Source of the DNA: Geitlerinema sp. PCC 7407
Lineage (GTDB): Bacteria; Cyanobacteriota; Cyanobacteriia; PCC-7407
Reading direction: 5' to 3'
Assembly (NCBI RefSeq): GCF_000317045.1
Contig: NC_019703.1
Location: 3,398,501 to 3,462,500, forward strand
Length of the DNA stretch: 64,000 nt
The position numbers and the translations under genes were made by a program. This document shows positions 35,139 to 45,500 of the stretch, piece after piece. The notes beneath the pieces are model-generated. The model did no database searches. It saw only the letters and a list, made by a program, of their open reading frames with translations, and was not told the DNA's origin. Within the stretch, counting starts at the first letter, position 1. Each line of letters opens with the position of its first letter.

Positions 35139-35696
35139 TCAAGATTTAAAGAACTCTTCTGGAATGAGATCTTCCTCGCCCCAATCTATGCCAAAAAACT
35201 CTCCTGCTTTTTCGCGATCGGCTTCACTGACTCCAGCAATTTTAAACAGCGTGTTAATCCATGCCGCGCAGTTCTCATCAATTAGAGAGTAGCGAATATT
35301 ACCTTTAGACTCAAAATTAGTAGTTAATTGAATTACCAACTTTCTAAAGCTACTTAAAGAACCCGATGGGGGGTTAACCTTGTGAGGCTCTAAATCTAAA
35401 TCTGGCTTGAGCGGGCTAGTATGCTCGCCTGGATCGACATACTCACGAACAGCTTTAACATCTGTGTCTTGGTTGACGATTGCTTTCAGCAAATCAGGTA
35501 TTCCAGGAGAACCCTTAAAAGCCCCAACAGTATAGAAGTAGACCATGCCCTCAGGTGTGTCTTCTTGAACAGGTGGTTTACCACTAAATAGAACAGTTGC
35601 ATCAGGGCAAACCAGCAGAATGAAATGATGATTCCCAATAGGAGAACCATCAAGATCGCGGGCGCACCAATACACTCCCTCATCCAAGTTACTCAT
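35139..35696 (-). CDS. Permuted papain-like (NlpC/P60 or LRAT-type) protein
   Basis: A 185-residue protein. HHFILLV (His at 23/24) and YSLIDENCAAWINTLFK (Cys 143) give a His-before-Cys order, as in permuted NlpC/P60, LRAT and PPPDE folds where NC begins the catalytic helix. Such enzymes cut amide or thioester bonds in peptidoglycan, lipids or proteins. It lies just upstream of the giant protein on the same strand and could be an effector, a processing protease or an amidase. Catalytic residues are inferred from pattern only. Confidence 0.55.
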   Translation of the reverse strand: MSNLDEGVYWCARDLDGSPIGNHHFILLVCPDATVLFSGKPPVQEDTPEGMVYFYTVGAFKGSPGIPDLLKAIVNQDTDVKAVREYVDPGEHTSPLKPDLDLEPHKVNPPSGSLSSFRKLVIQLTTNFESKGNIRYSLIDENCAAWINTLFKIAGVSEADREKAGEFFGIDWGEEDLIPEEFFKS

Positions 35697-35715
35697 TTGT
35701 GCATTCCCTAAATAA

Positions 35716-36480
35716 TTAACTTAAGAAATTGATCAATATGCTTGCCGTTTCGATCGCATGACTAAACGGGAACCCATGATTCCCATCTTTAAGTACTTCA
35801 AGCTTTGCACCCGGAATTGCTTGCTCCAAAACATTGCTGTTTTCAGGCGGTATTACTACATCGCTATCACCAGTAATGATCAACGTAGGAGCCTTAATGG
35901 TCTTCAGACTATTGCAGGTATCATGTGAATAAATCGCCTTTAACTGCCGATACAAACCTTCCTGTTTGCTGTGATAGGGAGATGTCTTCGCCAAAAAGTC
36001 CTGTGCTTTTTTCTTGTTACTGGCATCTGCTAGATATGATTGTGTAAACAGAAGATCCAGAAGGGTTCCTCCGGCGAGACTTGAGAGATTAGCCGGAGTG
36101 CTACAGCTACCACCTGCCATTGTGCAACCTAACACTAGCTTATTGAGTTTTCCTCCATGTCTCAAAGCAAAATGTTGAGCAGTCATGCCACCCATGCTCA
36201 CACCAAAGACGTGAGCATGTTTTATTCCCAATTCGTCCAATAAACCTGCTGCATCATCTGCCAAATCAGCGATCGTATAATCCTTCACTAAGGAAGTTGT
36301 TGTCCGTCCAGCATCTCGATTGTCATAGAGAATCACCTGATAGTGTTTAGCAAGTTCGTCAGGCAACTCATCCCCCCAGTCTAGGAGGCTAAAGCTCAAA
36401 CCCATGATCATCAGTAAAGGATGACCACTGCCCCTTGTTTCATAATTAACACTTAGGTTACCAACGGTAATCTGTGGCAT
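35716..36480 (-). CDS. Alpha/beta hydrolase
   Basis: A 254-residue single-domain hydrolase. The oxyanion region is LMIMGLSFSLLDWGDELPD, the nucleophile elbow is VFGVSMGGMTAQ, the acid lies in LIITGDSDVVIPP and the His in KDGNHGFPF. The family includes esterases, haloperoxidase-like enzymes and lactonases, and the substrate cannot be told. It is followed after 19 bp by the permuted papain-like gene on the same strand. Confidence 0.85.
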   Translation of the reverse strand: MPQITVGNLSVNYETRGSGHPLLMIMGLSFSLLDWGDELPDELAKHYQVILYDNRDAGRTTTSLVKDYTIADLADDAAGLLDELGIKHAHVFGVSMGGMTAQHFALRHGGKLNKLVLGCTMAGGSCSTPANLSSLAGGTLLDLLFTQSYLADASNKKKAQDFLAKTSPYHSKQEGLYRQLKAIYSHDTCNSLKTIKAPTLIITGDSDVVIPPENSNVLEQAIPGAKLEVLKDGNHGFPFSHAIETASILINFLS

Positions 36481-36560
36481 GAATCTCTTAATCTAAGGGA
36501 ATAAAAATTTAACTGAAGGTCAGGAGATATTTTCAGGCAGCCCGTTATTTAGCTTTGTCG

Positions 36561-36986
36561 TCATTCAATGATTTTCTTGCGGCTGTCTAACCAAATTAGA
36601 AGAAGAGCAATAATGGCAGGAAGCGACTGAAGTACAAAGGCTGTTGGTCGCCCAAGACTGATGCTGCCAAAAACGCCAGCAATAAATGCACACAACAGAA
36701 TGAATACATCTGGCTTCATTGTCGGAATTTGGGGATTCATAGCCAACAATCCCCAAAGCGCACCAGCACTAAGGAAGCCGTTGTAAAGCCCTATGTTACG
36801 AGCAAGAATTTCAGCCTTTTGTTCTATAGAGAAGCCGCCTAGCAATTTCTCTTGAACAAGAGGGGTTGTCCATAGAAACATCTCGGCTATGAGGAAGAGT
36901 AGATGTGCAGCCACAGTCCAAGCTAGGCAAAAGCTTATCCAAAATCTAGGGTTGCTCAGAAATTTCATCTCTTCTTTTAATGTCAC
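36561..36986 (-). CDS. DUF1304 family membrane protein
   Basis: A 141-residue protein with four predicted membrane helices. The blocks AEMFLWTTPLVQEKL and ARNIGLYNGFLSAGALWGLL match DUF1304 as I recall it. The function is unknown. It is the most upstream gene of the leftward block that contains the giant protein; whether it belongs functionally to that block is unclear. Confidence 0.75.
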   Translation of the reverse strand: MTLKEEMKFLSNPRFWISFCLAWTVAAHLLFLIAEMFLWTTPLVQEKLLGGFSIEQKAEILARNIGLYNGFLSAGALWGLLAMNPQIPTMKPDVFILLCAFIAGVFGSISLGRPTAFVLQSLPAIIALLLIWLDSRKKIIE

Positions 36987-36997
36987 GTTTTAGCAAA

Positions 36998-37044
36998 CGC
37001 AAACAATCGAGAGGTCGAAACCTCCGTCCTCTTGATTGTTTGCG
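36998..37044. repeat. 17-bp inverted repeat (large hairpin) between DUF1304 and dpdJ
   Basis: Arms 36998-37014 (CGCAAACAATCGAGAGG) and 37028-37044 (CCTCTTGATTGTTTGCG) pair in 16 of 17 positions with one G-U-type mismatch around a 13-base loop. It lies beyond the dpdJ stop in the direction of dpd transcription and just before the DUF1304 start. No long T-run follows, so it may be a processing or attenuation hairpin rather than a classic terminator. Confidence 0.6.
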
Positions 37045-37262
37045 TAATGGTTTCGTCTATAACTGTTCTAACCACACAAGTTCTGATCAGGAAAAAATTT
37101 AAGTATTTTTCCTGATATAGCTGGTAATATTTATTAAGTGTAAATGGTAAATCTTAATCTTCTGACACCAGAAGAAATACATTAATTCGTAAACATCTTG
37201 CAGAGGTATGAAAAGCAACCTATGTGGCATGCTCAGAATTAAAGCGGAGCACAGGTAACAGG

Positions 37263-40200
37263 TCATTGCACTGCCTCCCGAATTCGTAACCTCACAATAT
37301 ATCCCTGTACAGTTCTGCGGAAGCCCTCGACAACAGGGTATACATTGAGAAACCCAACGTCTACTGGCTCAGTCATTAACTGCAAGGCAGCTCGCTTTAA
37401 GGCTTGTCGATCAGTCAACTTTGCCATTAAGGAAACAGCACCTACGGTCTTTAATCCCTGATCAACCTGCTCACGCCAATTAGATTCCTCCAACTTCACC
37501 ACGTTTTCTGAGGGTTGCAGCACATCTAGCAGGATTTCTCGATCGGCTTCTGGCACGATCGCAAAGGGGTTATAGAACGAGATAGCTCGATTACGAATTA
37601 AGCTGCCTCGGAGCCACAAACGACCGTAGAGCACCTGAAAGCTGGCATAAGGGTTATTCCTCGTTTCTGGCGGCAGTGCATCCGTAAAACGGCTTTGGGT
37701 GCTAGCGATGTAAGCAAACACTCGTGCGTCAATCTCGATGCCTAAACGGTCTTCTTGTGCTTGCCAATCACGAATCAAATTCAGCAACTGGCGATCGGTC
37801 TCAACATTACTGCCTGGAGTCAAGACGCGAGCATGAATGGCTGTCATGACAGTAGGCGTGACGAGGATACCCCGATGTGACAAAGTACGTCTCAGATTTT
37901 CACTGGCGATCGCCAAAGATTGATAGGACTCTGCACCTCGAACCTGAGCGAGAGCCTCACAGATCGAGTCATCTGAGTCCGTTAACTCCAATAGATTGGT
38001 TAACTCTGAATCAATGATTTCAAAATCCGAAGGCTCCAGCGCACTTTCGACTAATCTGAAAAAGCCTGCTGGGTCTGCTGCATAGCGTTGCAAGATCTCC
38101 TCAATTACACCACTGCCACCTGGACTTGCCTCGGTCAACCAGATTTCTTCAATGCCTTCAGGTTTGGCAGGGCTATCAGGCGATCGCGGACCAGGGTCAA
38201 GATCCAGCAGCAAATCTCCCGAATCAAACTGGGGACAAAGTTGGCGACAGGCTTCTAATAAAGCACCACCCAGCGTTGCACTAAATCGCCGCTGTTTTGC
38301 CCACTCATCCCACATGGCATCGGGTGGATTCCACAGAATTGGTGCTAAATCATTCAAAACCTCTTGAATGAGGAGTGTGTTACACAACTCCCGCAGTCTT
38401 TCATGGGTGGGTTGACGGCCAGGAGGCAAGTGAGGATCTGGTTGTTCCTCATCTTCACCTAAGTCACCTCCAAACTCCTCGTCATTTTGTTCTTCAACGG
38501 CAAGGGTCTGAAAAATCCCGTCTAGAACTGCGATCATTGCTTGCCCTACCCCATCTGCTTGCAGCGTTGCGAAAGCTTCAGGCAAGGGAATGTCTCTTTC
38601 TAGGGCACGGGCGACCAGCATTGATAAATAGATCTGGTGCAACCATCCCCGCTGGAAGATATTAGCAATTCCATCCAAGCGAGGATCATGCAGAATACGA
38701 TGCTTGAAGTAAGAACTGCGGAATGAGTAGACTTTAGCACGATTGGCATCATAGGGGCTAATCGTAAAACCCTCCGGAATCCGATAACGGCATACCAAAC
38801 CATCCACCGTTTGAGCAAATCCAACTCCTGCGGGTCTGCCACTCTCAGCCTCAATAAACTGAATCGATGTTTCTAATTCTTGAACCTGACGATTGCGCTT
38901 GACTCGTAGATTTGCTTGAGAACCCAGAGCAAAACGTCTTACTTCTAAAGGATTTTGCTGGTTATGAGTAAAGCTACAAAGCTCAGAAACAATCTCTAAC
39001 CACAGCGATCCTTGAGGCAAGTCCAATGAACTACCGCTAGATGGTGGAACAATCTGTGTATGCCATTCCAATTGTGCATTCGATTTATCACTGACTTCCG
39101 ATGGAATCTGAGCAACCCTCAGCGTCCAGGGACGAATACAGCGAATATTTGCAACTCCTTCCTGCTGCCAAATTTGAAATGTGCCAGCTTCCTCGAACTC
39201 AGCACAGTATTGGTCAATTGCTAAAACCTGATGTCCAGCGATCAACTCAGGTGATGCAATCCAATGGCTAATCTGACTGCGTTGCACTCCAAAGCGCCGG
39301 GAAACACGTCCAGGCGCAAAAGCTTTGAGAGCCTGAAGGATCGGTAAATAGTATTCATCAGCTTCCGTAGTTTGCTGTGTGGCAGGGGGTGTAACAATGC
39401 GAACTTCAGGCAGTAATAAGTCGCTAAAGAGGCTCGCAGGTACAAAGTCAGGCAATGGTTCATCTGTGTGATAGTCCAACTCCGGTTCCCCTGGCAATGG
39501 GAGCCGTTGCCAATTTGCCTCTAGTCGCCGGAGGAGGGTGGGTAGAACCGCTGTCATTAGTGCCCTTGGGGGTTCCCACAGAATGGCTTGTGTCTCTCCC
39601 AAAGAAATTTTGAGTGCAGACTGAAGGTAGCTTTCTAGGGCTTGCTGCTGTTTTTCGTCTTCAAGGATAGATTGAATAATCGTTTTAGCTTGCTGCTGAC
39701 GCTGTTGCTGCGGTGAGAAGGAAGAAGGCTTAGAAAAGTCTTTCCAGATACTCCCTTGGGGAGCGCCTTGCATCTGCTGTGCAATCCAGTCCATACAAGC
39801 AAATGCCGCTTGAATCCGAATCACATAGCGGTTGGCGATAGGCAGTAATCGTTCTTCAAGGGTGGGATCAAACAGTAAATCGTAGCTTTGATAAGCAATG
39901 CGATCGCGCCCATAATCAGACAACACGACAACCGTCCAGGGGCGCATGGCTCTGCTACGCCCAGCTCGTCCCTTACGCTGTAGAAAAGATGCCATATCTC
40001 GTGGAGCTTTGTGCTGGATAACCGCTCCAACGTTTGGATCATTGAAGCCAACCTCCAACGAGGACGTGGCAACAATGAGGTTTGCAGTTGCATCAACCCC
40101 CGTATCCTGGGAACTCGTTCGAGTAACACGAAGCGGGTTCTGAAGTGTATGCCCAATTTCTTCGCACAGGAGCCAGGACTGACCCGTTAGCAGACGCTGC

Positions 40201-41831
40201 GCTGCATCAGTTGCATCATGAGTACGAAGGCTTGCTAAGGGTTGGCGTCTAGCCATAGGACGACCGAAGCTATTGAGTCCCTCAGCATCGAGCAGGTTGT
40301 GAAAGAGACGGTTAGTGACATCCAGGTCATCCGTAAAGGCAAATACACGGGAACCATACGCACCGTTGCTTGGTATGCTATTTGAGGGATCTAGCACCCG
40401 TTGCAGCAGCATAGCGGTCTGAATACTGGTAGAGAGTAAACTCGTTCCTGAAACCGGATCGCCTCTCAGAGCTAACAGGTATTCCATCCCCTCTGGCTGT
40501 ACATCGTCACTGGGAGAAATTTCTTCGACCGATCCGGGGTCTAATCCAACGAGTTGCGTGAAGAATTCGGCTGCACTCCGAAGTGTGGCTGACAACCCTG
40601 TGAATTGAACTCGTTTACCAATCAGTTGTTGCCATCGCCTGAGCAGGTAAGCAACTTGTGCCCCATGAATCCCGACATAGGTATGAACCTCATCCAACAG
40701 CATCAAGTGAGGAGGTTTAGCCGTATTGATTCCAAAGATATGACCATATCGAGAATCGCCAAGTGAGCGATTGAGCATCTCTGTGGTCGTGAAGAGTAGA
40801 TCGGGAGGAGTTTGAATCATGCGATCGCGCGTCAGCACAATCTCATCCTCACGAATCACTGCACCACAAGTTGGCTCCAGGCACGTTAACTGCTCTTTCC
40901 CTTCTTCTAAGTCGCTTCGCCTCCAACTTAGAGCACCACTACACCGAGGACATCGAATATAGGGGCAGGTAAAACCGCCTCGCTCAGCTTTCCAATCGTT
41001 CTTTAGGGCATAATCCTCTACATTGGCTCGTCTAGGCGTTAAGCCAAAGAAAGCGCCAATCAGAATCTTACGTTGACCTTGAGCAGTGAGTGCGGCATCA
41101 AGACGACGGGCTTCAACATAGGTTTCAGAGAACTGGTCTTTGAGCAGTTCATTACGGGGGTAAATGGCGATCGCCTTTGTCCAAAAAGTTGTTTTCTTAA
41201 TCAGCTCAGCAATGTGAGTGAGGGCAGGCAAATAAAAGGCTAGAGTCTTTCCCGTCCCTGTGCCGGCGCAGACAATCATGCCGCGACTTTTGGTACTGTT
41301 TAGGTCACGGAGCATCCGAGCAGTAGCTCGCAACTGAAAGTCGGCAAGTTCTAAGGTGCGGTTGGGCGATCGCAGCAAAGCTTCCAATGCAGTACGCCTT
41401 ACGGATGTTAGTAGCTTCTCCGCTTCCAATTGTTCGACTACTATTTCCGGTTGAATTTCTCGCTTTGGGTAAACTCGCTGTCGTAAGGAAAAACGGTAGT
41501 CCGCAACCAGCGTGGGTGAAGTTTGCCAATCACGGTTCGGAAAAAGCTGCCTTAGCCGCGCAAATAACCGCACACTCTCAGCCATACGAGTTCGGTAAAG
41601 CCGTCTTCCTCTCCAATTAAAATCAAACAGAAGCTTTCGCTCCTGCATCTCATCAAGCAAGTCCCAAGGGTCAACATCAACATCTAAGTTCTGAATGGCT
41701 TCTTCTGCAAGTTTCTCGACCTCACCTTTGCTAAAGCCACCATCGACTACTCCCCAAGCCAGCAACTTAACTTCGCGGCTCTCCAATTGATTGAGGAATT
41801 CAAGAACTAGCAGATTGAGTTGAGCATTCAT
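37263..41831 (-). CDS. dpdJ: DpdJ, large DEAD/DEAH helicase
   Basis: A 1522-residue protein from the ATG at 41831 (MNAQLNLLVLEFLNQLE); an ATG at 41849 is also in frame. Walker A is IVCAGTGTGKTLAFYLPAL (near residue 190), the DEAH box LMLLDEVHTYVGIHG, and the second RecA domain has IVATSSLEVGFNDPNVGAVI and QRKGRAGRSR. Between them is a zinc ribbon (CPYIRCPRCS ... CLEPTCG). The long C-terminus is Dpd-specific. It is the last gene of the dpdE-to-dpdJ run, starting about 20 bp after dpdI. Together these genes are thought to restrict DNA that lacks the 7-deazaguanine mark. Confidence 0.85.
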   Translation of the reverse strand: MNAQLNLLVLEFLNQLESREVKLLAWGVVDGGFSKGEVEKLAEEAIQNLDVDVDPWDLLDEMQERKLLFDFNWRGRRLYRTRMAESVRLFARLRQLFPNRDWQTSPTLVADYRFSLRQRVYPKREIQPEIVVEQLEAEKLLTSVRRTALEALLRSPNRTLELADFQLRATARMLRDLNSTKSRGMIVCAGTGTGKTLAFYLPALTHIAELIKKTTFWTKAIAIYPRNELLKDQFSETYVEARRLDAALTAQGQRKILIGAFFGLTPRRANVEDYALKNDWKAERGGFTCPYIRCPRCSGALSWRRSDLEEGKEQLTCLEPTCGAVIREDEIVLTRDRMIQTPPDLLFTTTEMLNRSLGDSRYGHIFGINTAKPPHLMLLDEVHTYVGIHGAQVAYLLRRWQQLIGKRVQFTGLSATLRSAAEFFTQLVGLDPGSVEEISPSDDVQPEGMEYLLALRGDPVSGTSLLSTSIQTAMLLQRVLDPSNSIPSNGAYGSRVFAFTDDLDVTNRLFHNLLDAEGLNSFGRPMARRQPLASLRTHDATDAAQRLLTGQSWLLCEEIGHTLQNPLRVTRTSSQDTGVDATANLIVATSSLEVGFNDPNVGAVIQHKAPRDMASFLQRKGRAGRSRAMRPWTVVVLSDYGRDRIAYQSYDLLFDPTLEERLLPIANRYVIRIQAAFACMDWIAQQMQGAPQGSIWKDFSKPSSFSPQQQRQQQAKTIIQSILEDEKQQQALESYLQSALKISLGETQAILWEPPRALMTAVLPTLLRRLEANWQRLPLPGEPELDYHTDEPLPDFVPASLFSDLLLPEVRIVTPPATQQTTEADEYYLPILQALKAFAPGRVSRRFGVQRSQISHWIASPELIAGHQVLAIDQYCAEFEEAGTFQIWQQEGVANIRCIRPWTLRVAQIPSEVSDKSNAQLEWHTQIVPPSSGSSLDLPQGSLWLEIVSELCSFTHNQQNPLEVRRFALGSQANLRVKRNRQVQELETSIQFIEAESGRPAGVGFAQTVDGLVCRYRIPEGFTISPYDANRAKVYSFRSSYFKHRILHDPRLDGIANIFQRGWLHQIYLSMLVARALERDIPLPEAFATLQADGVGQAMIAVLDGIFQTLAVEEQNDEEFGGDLGEDEEQPDPHLPPGRQPTHERLRELCNTLLIQEVLNDLAPILWNPPDAMWDEWAKQRRFSATLGGALLEACRQLCPQFDSGDLLLDLDPGPRSPDSPAKPEGIEEIWLTEASPGGSGVIEEILQRYAADPAGFFRLVESALEPSDFEIIDSELTNLLELTDSDDSICEALAQVRGAESYQSLAIASENLRRTLSHRGILVTPTVMTAIHARVLTPGSNVETDRQLLNLIRDWQAQEDRLGIEIDARVFAYIASTQSRFTDALPPETRNNPYASFQVLYGRLWLRGSLIRNRAISFYNPFAIVPEADREILLDVLQPSENVVKLEESNWREQVDQGLKTVGAVSLMAKLTDRQALKRAALQLMTEPVDVGFLNVYPVVEGFRRTVQGYIVRLRIREAVQ

Positions 41832-41851
41832 AACAACACGGTGTAACAAAT

Positions 41852-42553
41852 TTAGTCAGAGAGTCGAATATAGAAGAAGCGGCTAATGCCATGTTCATTC
41901 AACCAATTTTGAACTTCAGGCGTAAGAAGATCGATAGTTGCTCCATGTGTTGCTGCTGCCCTCAAAAAATTCAATACAGTTGTAGGAACTTCGTTAGATT
42001 TAAGGCTGTTCCAGGCAACTGAGAGATTATCGATCGCTTGATCAATCTGCTCAAATTGCTGTGTATCTTTAGGAAAACCAATAGCCTTTAATTGGTTTAG
42101 GATACGCCGAATTGTCTGAACAGTTGGTTTAAAGGTTTCAATTTTTGCCAGAAGTCCCAGCAATTCTTCATTAGTACTAGGTACGCGCTGGTTTTTGTAT
42201 CCTATCCAAGTCTGCTTCAAGTGGCTTTCTAATTCACCTCTCAGAGCTGTGACTTTAATTTGAAAAGTATTGAGTCTGAATTTCTCAGTCAGCCATTCCC
42301 GCTCCTTCTGGAATTCCGTAATTGTAGTTGTGACTTCTGCCAGTAATAGATCAACCTTCTGACTGCAATCAAAATCAACTAGTCCTCTCTCACGAAAAGC
42401 CCTCAAAGCTATTACCAGTGGACGTAGTTCGTTAACTACTGACTCAATTTTGTCCTGACGATCGCGAAAATTCTTCAGATCTGTTGCATTTTTTCTAAGT
42501 GAAACAACATGCGTAGCTAACTGGCTCAACTGTTGACAATCGTCTACGAGCAT
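41852..42553 (-). CDS. dpdI: DpdI, helical Dpd protein
   Basis: A 233-residue, almost wholly helical protein with coiled-coil potential (LKNFRDRQDKIESVVNELRP; TTITEFQKEREWLTEKFRLN). No enzymatic motif is visible. It overlaps the dpdH end by 10 bp and precedes dpdJ by about 20 bp, the position held by dpdI in dpd clusters. Function is unknown; a structural or adaptor role with the DpdH ATPase is plausible. Confidence 0.7.
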   Translation of the reverse strand: MLVDDCQQLSQLATHVVSLRKNATDLKNFRDRQDKIESVVNELRPLVIALRAFRERGLVDFDCSQKVDLLLAEVTTTITEFQKEREWLTEKFRLNTFQIKVTALRGELESHLKQTWIGYKNQRVPSTNEELLGLLAKIETFKPTVQTIRRILNQLKAIGFPKDTQQFEQIDQAIDNLSVAWNSLKSNEVPTTVLNFLRAAATHGATIDLLTPEVQNWLNEHGISRFFYIRLSD

Positions 42554-45500
42554 GGTGATTCTCCTTTAATTTCATGCGCTAGTTGCTGAAGTTCCAGGAG
42601 CGATCGCTCAATCCCAATATAACTGGCTTCCAAATCCCCTGCTCCAGTACTTCTTAAGTCAGCCAAACTTTTTTGGGTCGATTCCGTCGATTTGTCTACC
42701 GCTTGTCTCGCAAGGTTCAGGAACCTGGAAATGATTTCAACAGGACGCTCACTTGCGCTACTCAAGTATTGGAAAAGAAGCCCTATCTCTTCAGTGTTCT
42801 GAATCTTTTTCATCAAATCCAGATAACCCTTCAGCCTTGCATTCTCAAAATTTTTCATCGCTTCCATTAAGGCATCACGATTAGAAATACCAGGAATGCC
42901 TGCTCCTCTAACCTGGTCAATTGTTTTAGTAAGGGACGCAACTACTTCTTTTTGTGAAAAGTCTTCACCTAGCTCATTAATAAGTTGCTGGTAAACATTG
43001 AGTTGGCGGTCGCGCTCTTCCCGAACAGCTTGCTCCAAAAGCTCATCGATTGCCCTCCGGGTGTCACCAATCGCCTTAAATGGCTGGTCTGTGCTGGAAT
43101 CTGAAACATCAACCTGAGGTTTCCATTCATCAGCAACTGCCTTTAATGGAGAGACTAATTGTGCTGCATCAATCATTTGAAGTACAGCCCTCCCTCCTTT
43201 TGTACAAGGAATCCTTGCTTGCAAGATTTCTTGTAGTTTGGGTTGATTCTTTTTCAAGGTATTAAACAGCTTCTGCCAATAATTGGCTCGGCTGCTAATC
43301 TCAACTTTTTCCAGATCAGTAAAAACAGCATTAATGCGATCCTCCAGGTTGTCCGTAGGACGACCCGCCATCCGACCAGCGATCGCCAGCAGCTCAACTA
43401 CTGCGGGTACAGGATCCCAAGCTTGCCGGGTTCGAGTTGTACATTTTGGAATTTCATTTAAGACGAAATTGCTCCATTCCTCCAGTTTCCTCGCATAGAT
43501 CCGGAAGAAGGTTGAGCCATCAGGAAACTTCCAATGCTTATAGTGGTTGTAAAGCAGAATAGCTTGAAGAGCGATCGCTGTATCTCCGAGATCATCAGGC
43601 ACTAAGGGAAGTAGCAGTTCAACATCTCTGACCTGTGAGGACGTTGCTGCATTGCGAAAATTAATATTACGTTGCTTAAACAGTTTGTCACTGAACTGAT
43701 TACGCAGAAGCAATTCTGCGTCCCAATCAATCATTGCCTCAATGGCTGGAAAGAGCCTACGTCGTAAATCATCTGCTACATTTTGCGGTAGTTGTGTGCC
43801 ATTTCGCCATTGATCAAGTGCTTGGAGTTGTTCCTCCAAACCCGTAGGTAGAGTAACTGAATCTGTCTGGTCAAGTATTGGTAGTTTAGCAACGTTCGTA
43901 GAAGTTGCTGTAGTCTCTTTTGCGCGTGTTGCAGTGCTTGTAGTAGGTAGAGAAATTGGAGTGGAAATTTCCTGCTGTTGAATTCCTAAGGCTGGAAGAT
44001 CAAACGCTGTATGAATTTCAGGGGCAAGGTCATGGAGCTTATTGCCATCAGTCCAGAGATTCAGTAGGGCTTCACGGCGACGAGCATTTTCAGCAGTATC
44101 TCTGCTCTCAATTTCTCGAATTAGCATCGCACTGAGTGTACTGCCTCTAAAATGATCCAGCAGAAGCGGAGAAGGAAAACGACCTAGCTTAAGGTCGGAA
44201 CCATGATACTCAAGTGTATAGCGCAGAACATCTTTAATCAGAATTCGGGGATTGAAAACGCCTGGATTGGCTCGATCGCGCATCCGCTCAATGGCTTTAG
44301 CACTGAAAGGGTATAGCCCCATACCATCCACTTGCCCAAACCCGTTATGACATGGAGTCCGATAGTCACAATCCATGCAGGCACTAGGAATTGGATTCCG
44401 AGGCTCACCTGTTTCCTCTTCTGCATCTTCCATCCATGTCTGGATTTCTTGGTTGCCCAACCGAACTGCATTCAAGTACCGCACTGCCAACTGCTGAACA
44501 TCTGCTTGAGTAACCAGAGACTGATCACCGACCGCTTCGATATCCAAATTCACGCTAAAGTCAGTCCGTGTTCGGACTGTATCAATCAAGCCCTGGAAAT
44601 AACCAGTGGTACAAGCGAGGGCTGTCCGCATTGGACATAGAGCCACCCCTTCAATCTGCTGTGGACGAGCTAAAACAGCTTCCAAAACTTCTCGATCAAT
44701 TCCCTGTAACTTGGCAAAGTCTTCAATGAGTAGAATTAGCTCAACTCCCTGACGGGCTAAAGCTCGGCGCACGTCTAACATCAGTTGCTGTAAATCTTCT
44801 CGCCCCAGATTCAGGACTTTGGCAACTGCCTCATCCAGGTGCTCATTCAGCCAATCTACAGATGCTTGTTGAACTTCATCATCACCAACAAGGAGTGCGT
44901 AGAAGGACCGTGCGGCTGCGCTTGCTTTATCGATATCTCGAATGTCGCGAGGTAAATCCTCCACAGAAAATTGTCTTCTTTCCTCCACAATTTCAACGGA
45001 GTCACGATGCCCTAGTACATGTATTATGAGTTTGTGAATGATGCCTTCTTCTCTTAACCAATGTTCTCGGAAATAAGGATCAAAAAGCAGTGCTGGCAAC
45101 GAATCAATTAAACCATTCTGGGTAAAGGAAAGTCGATTACGGTCATGTTTTCCACTTGGTCCAACCGCAATCGCTAGATTAGCCAAAAGCTGTTCACGAG
45201 CTTCAGCTTCACTAAGTGTATTGGTAGCTTGCCGAAGGCGGTTCCGATACTCGTCAAATTCAGATCCCTCAAGTCCAGTTAAGATACGTTCAATAATGTC
45301 TCTTAGGTTAGTGCCGACCTTAGGAATCAACAGCACTCGATAATGAGGCTCTTGGCGAATACTGCGGATTCGGGTATTCAACCATCGGATCAAATGAGAT
45401 TTTCCTGTACCCGAAGTTCCCAACACTGGAACAAAAGCAAAATCTGGGGTTTCCAGAAAATCCTTCAGAAACTTCTCCTCATCATATGGCACTTTAGATT

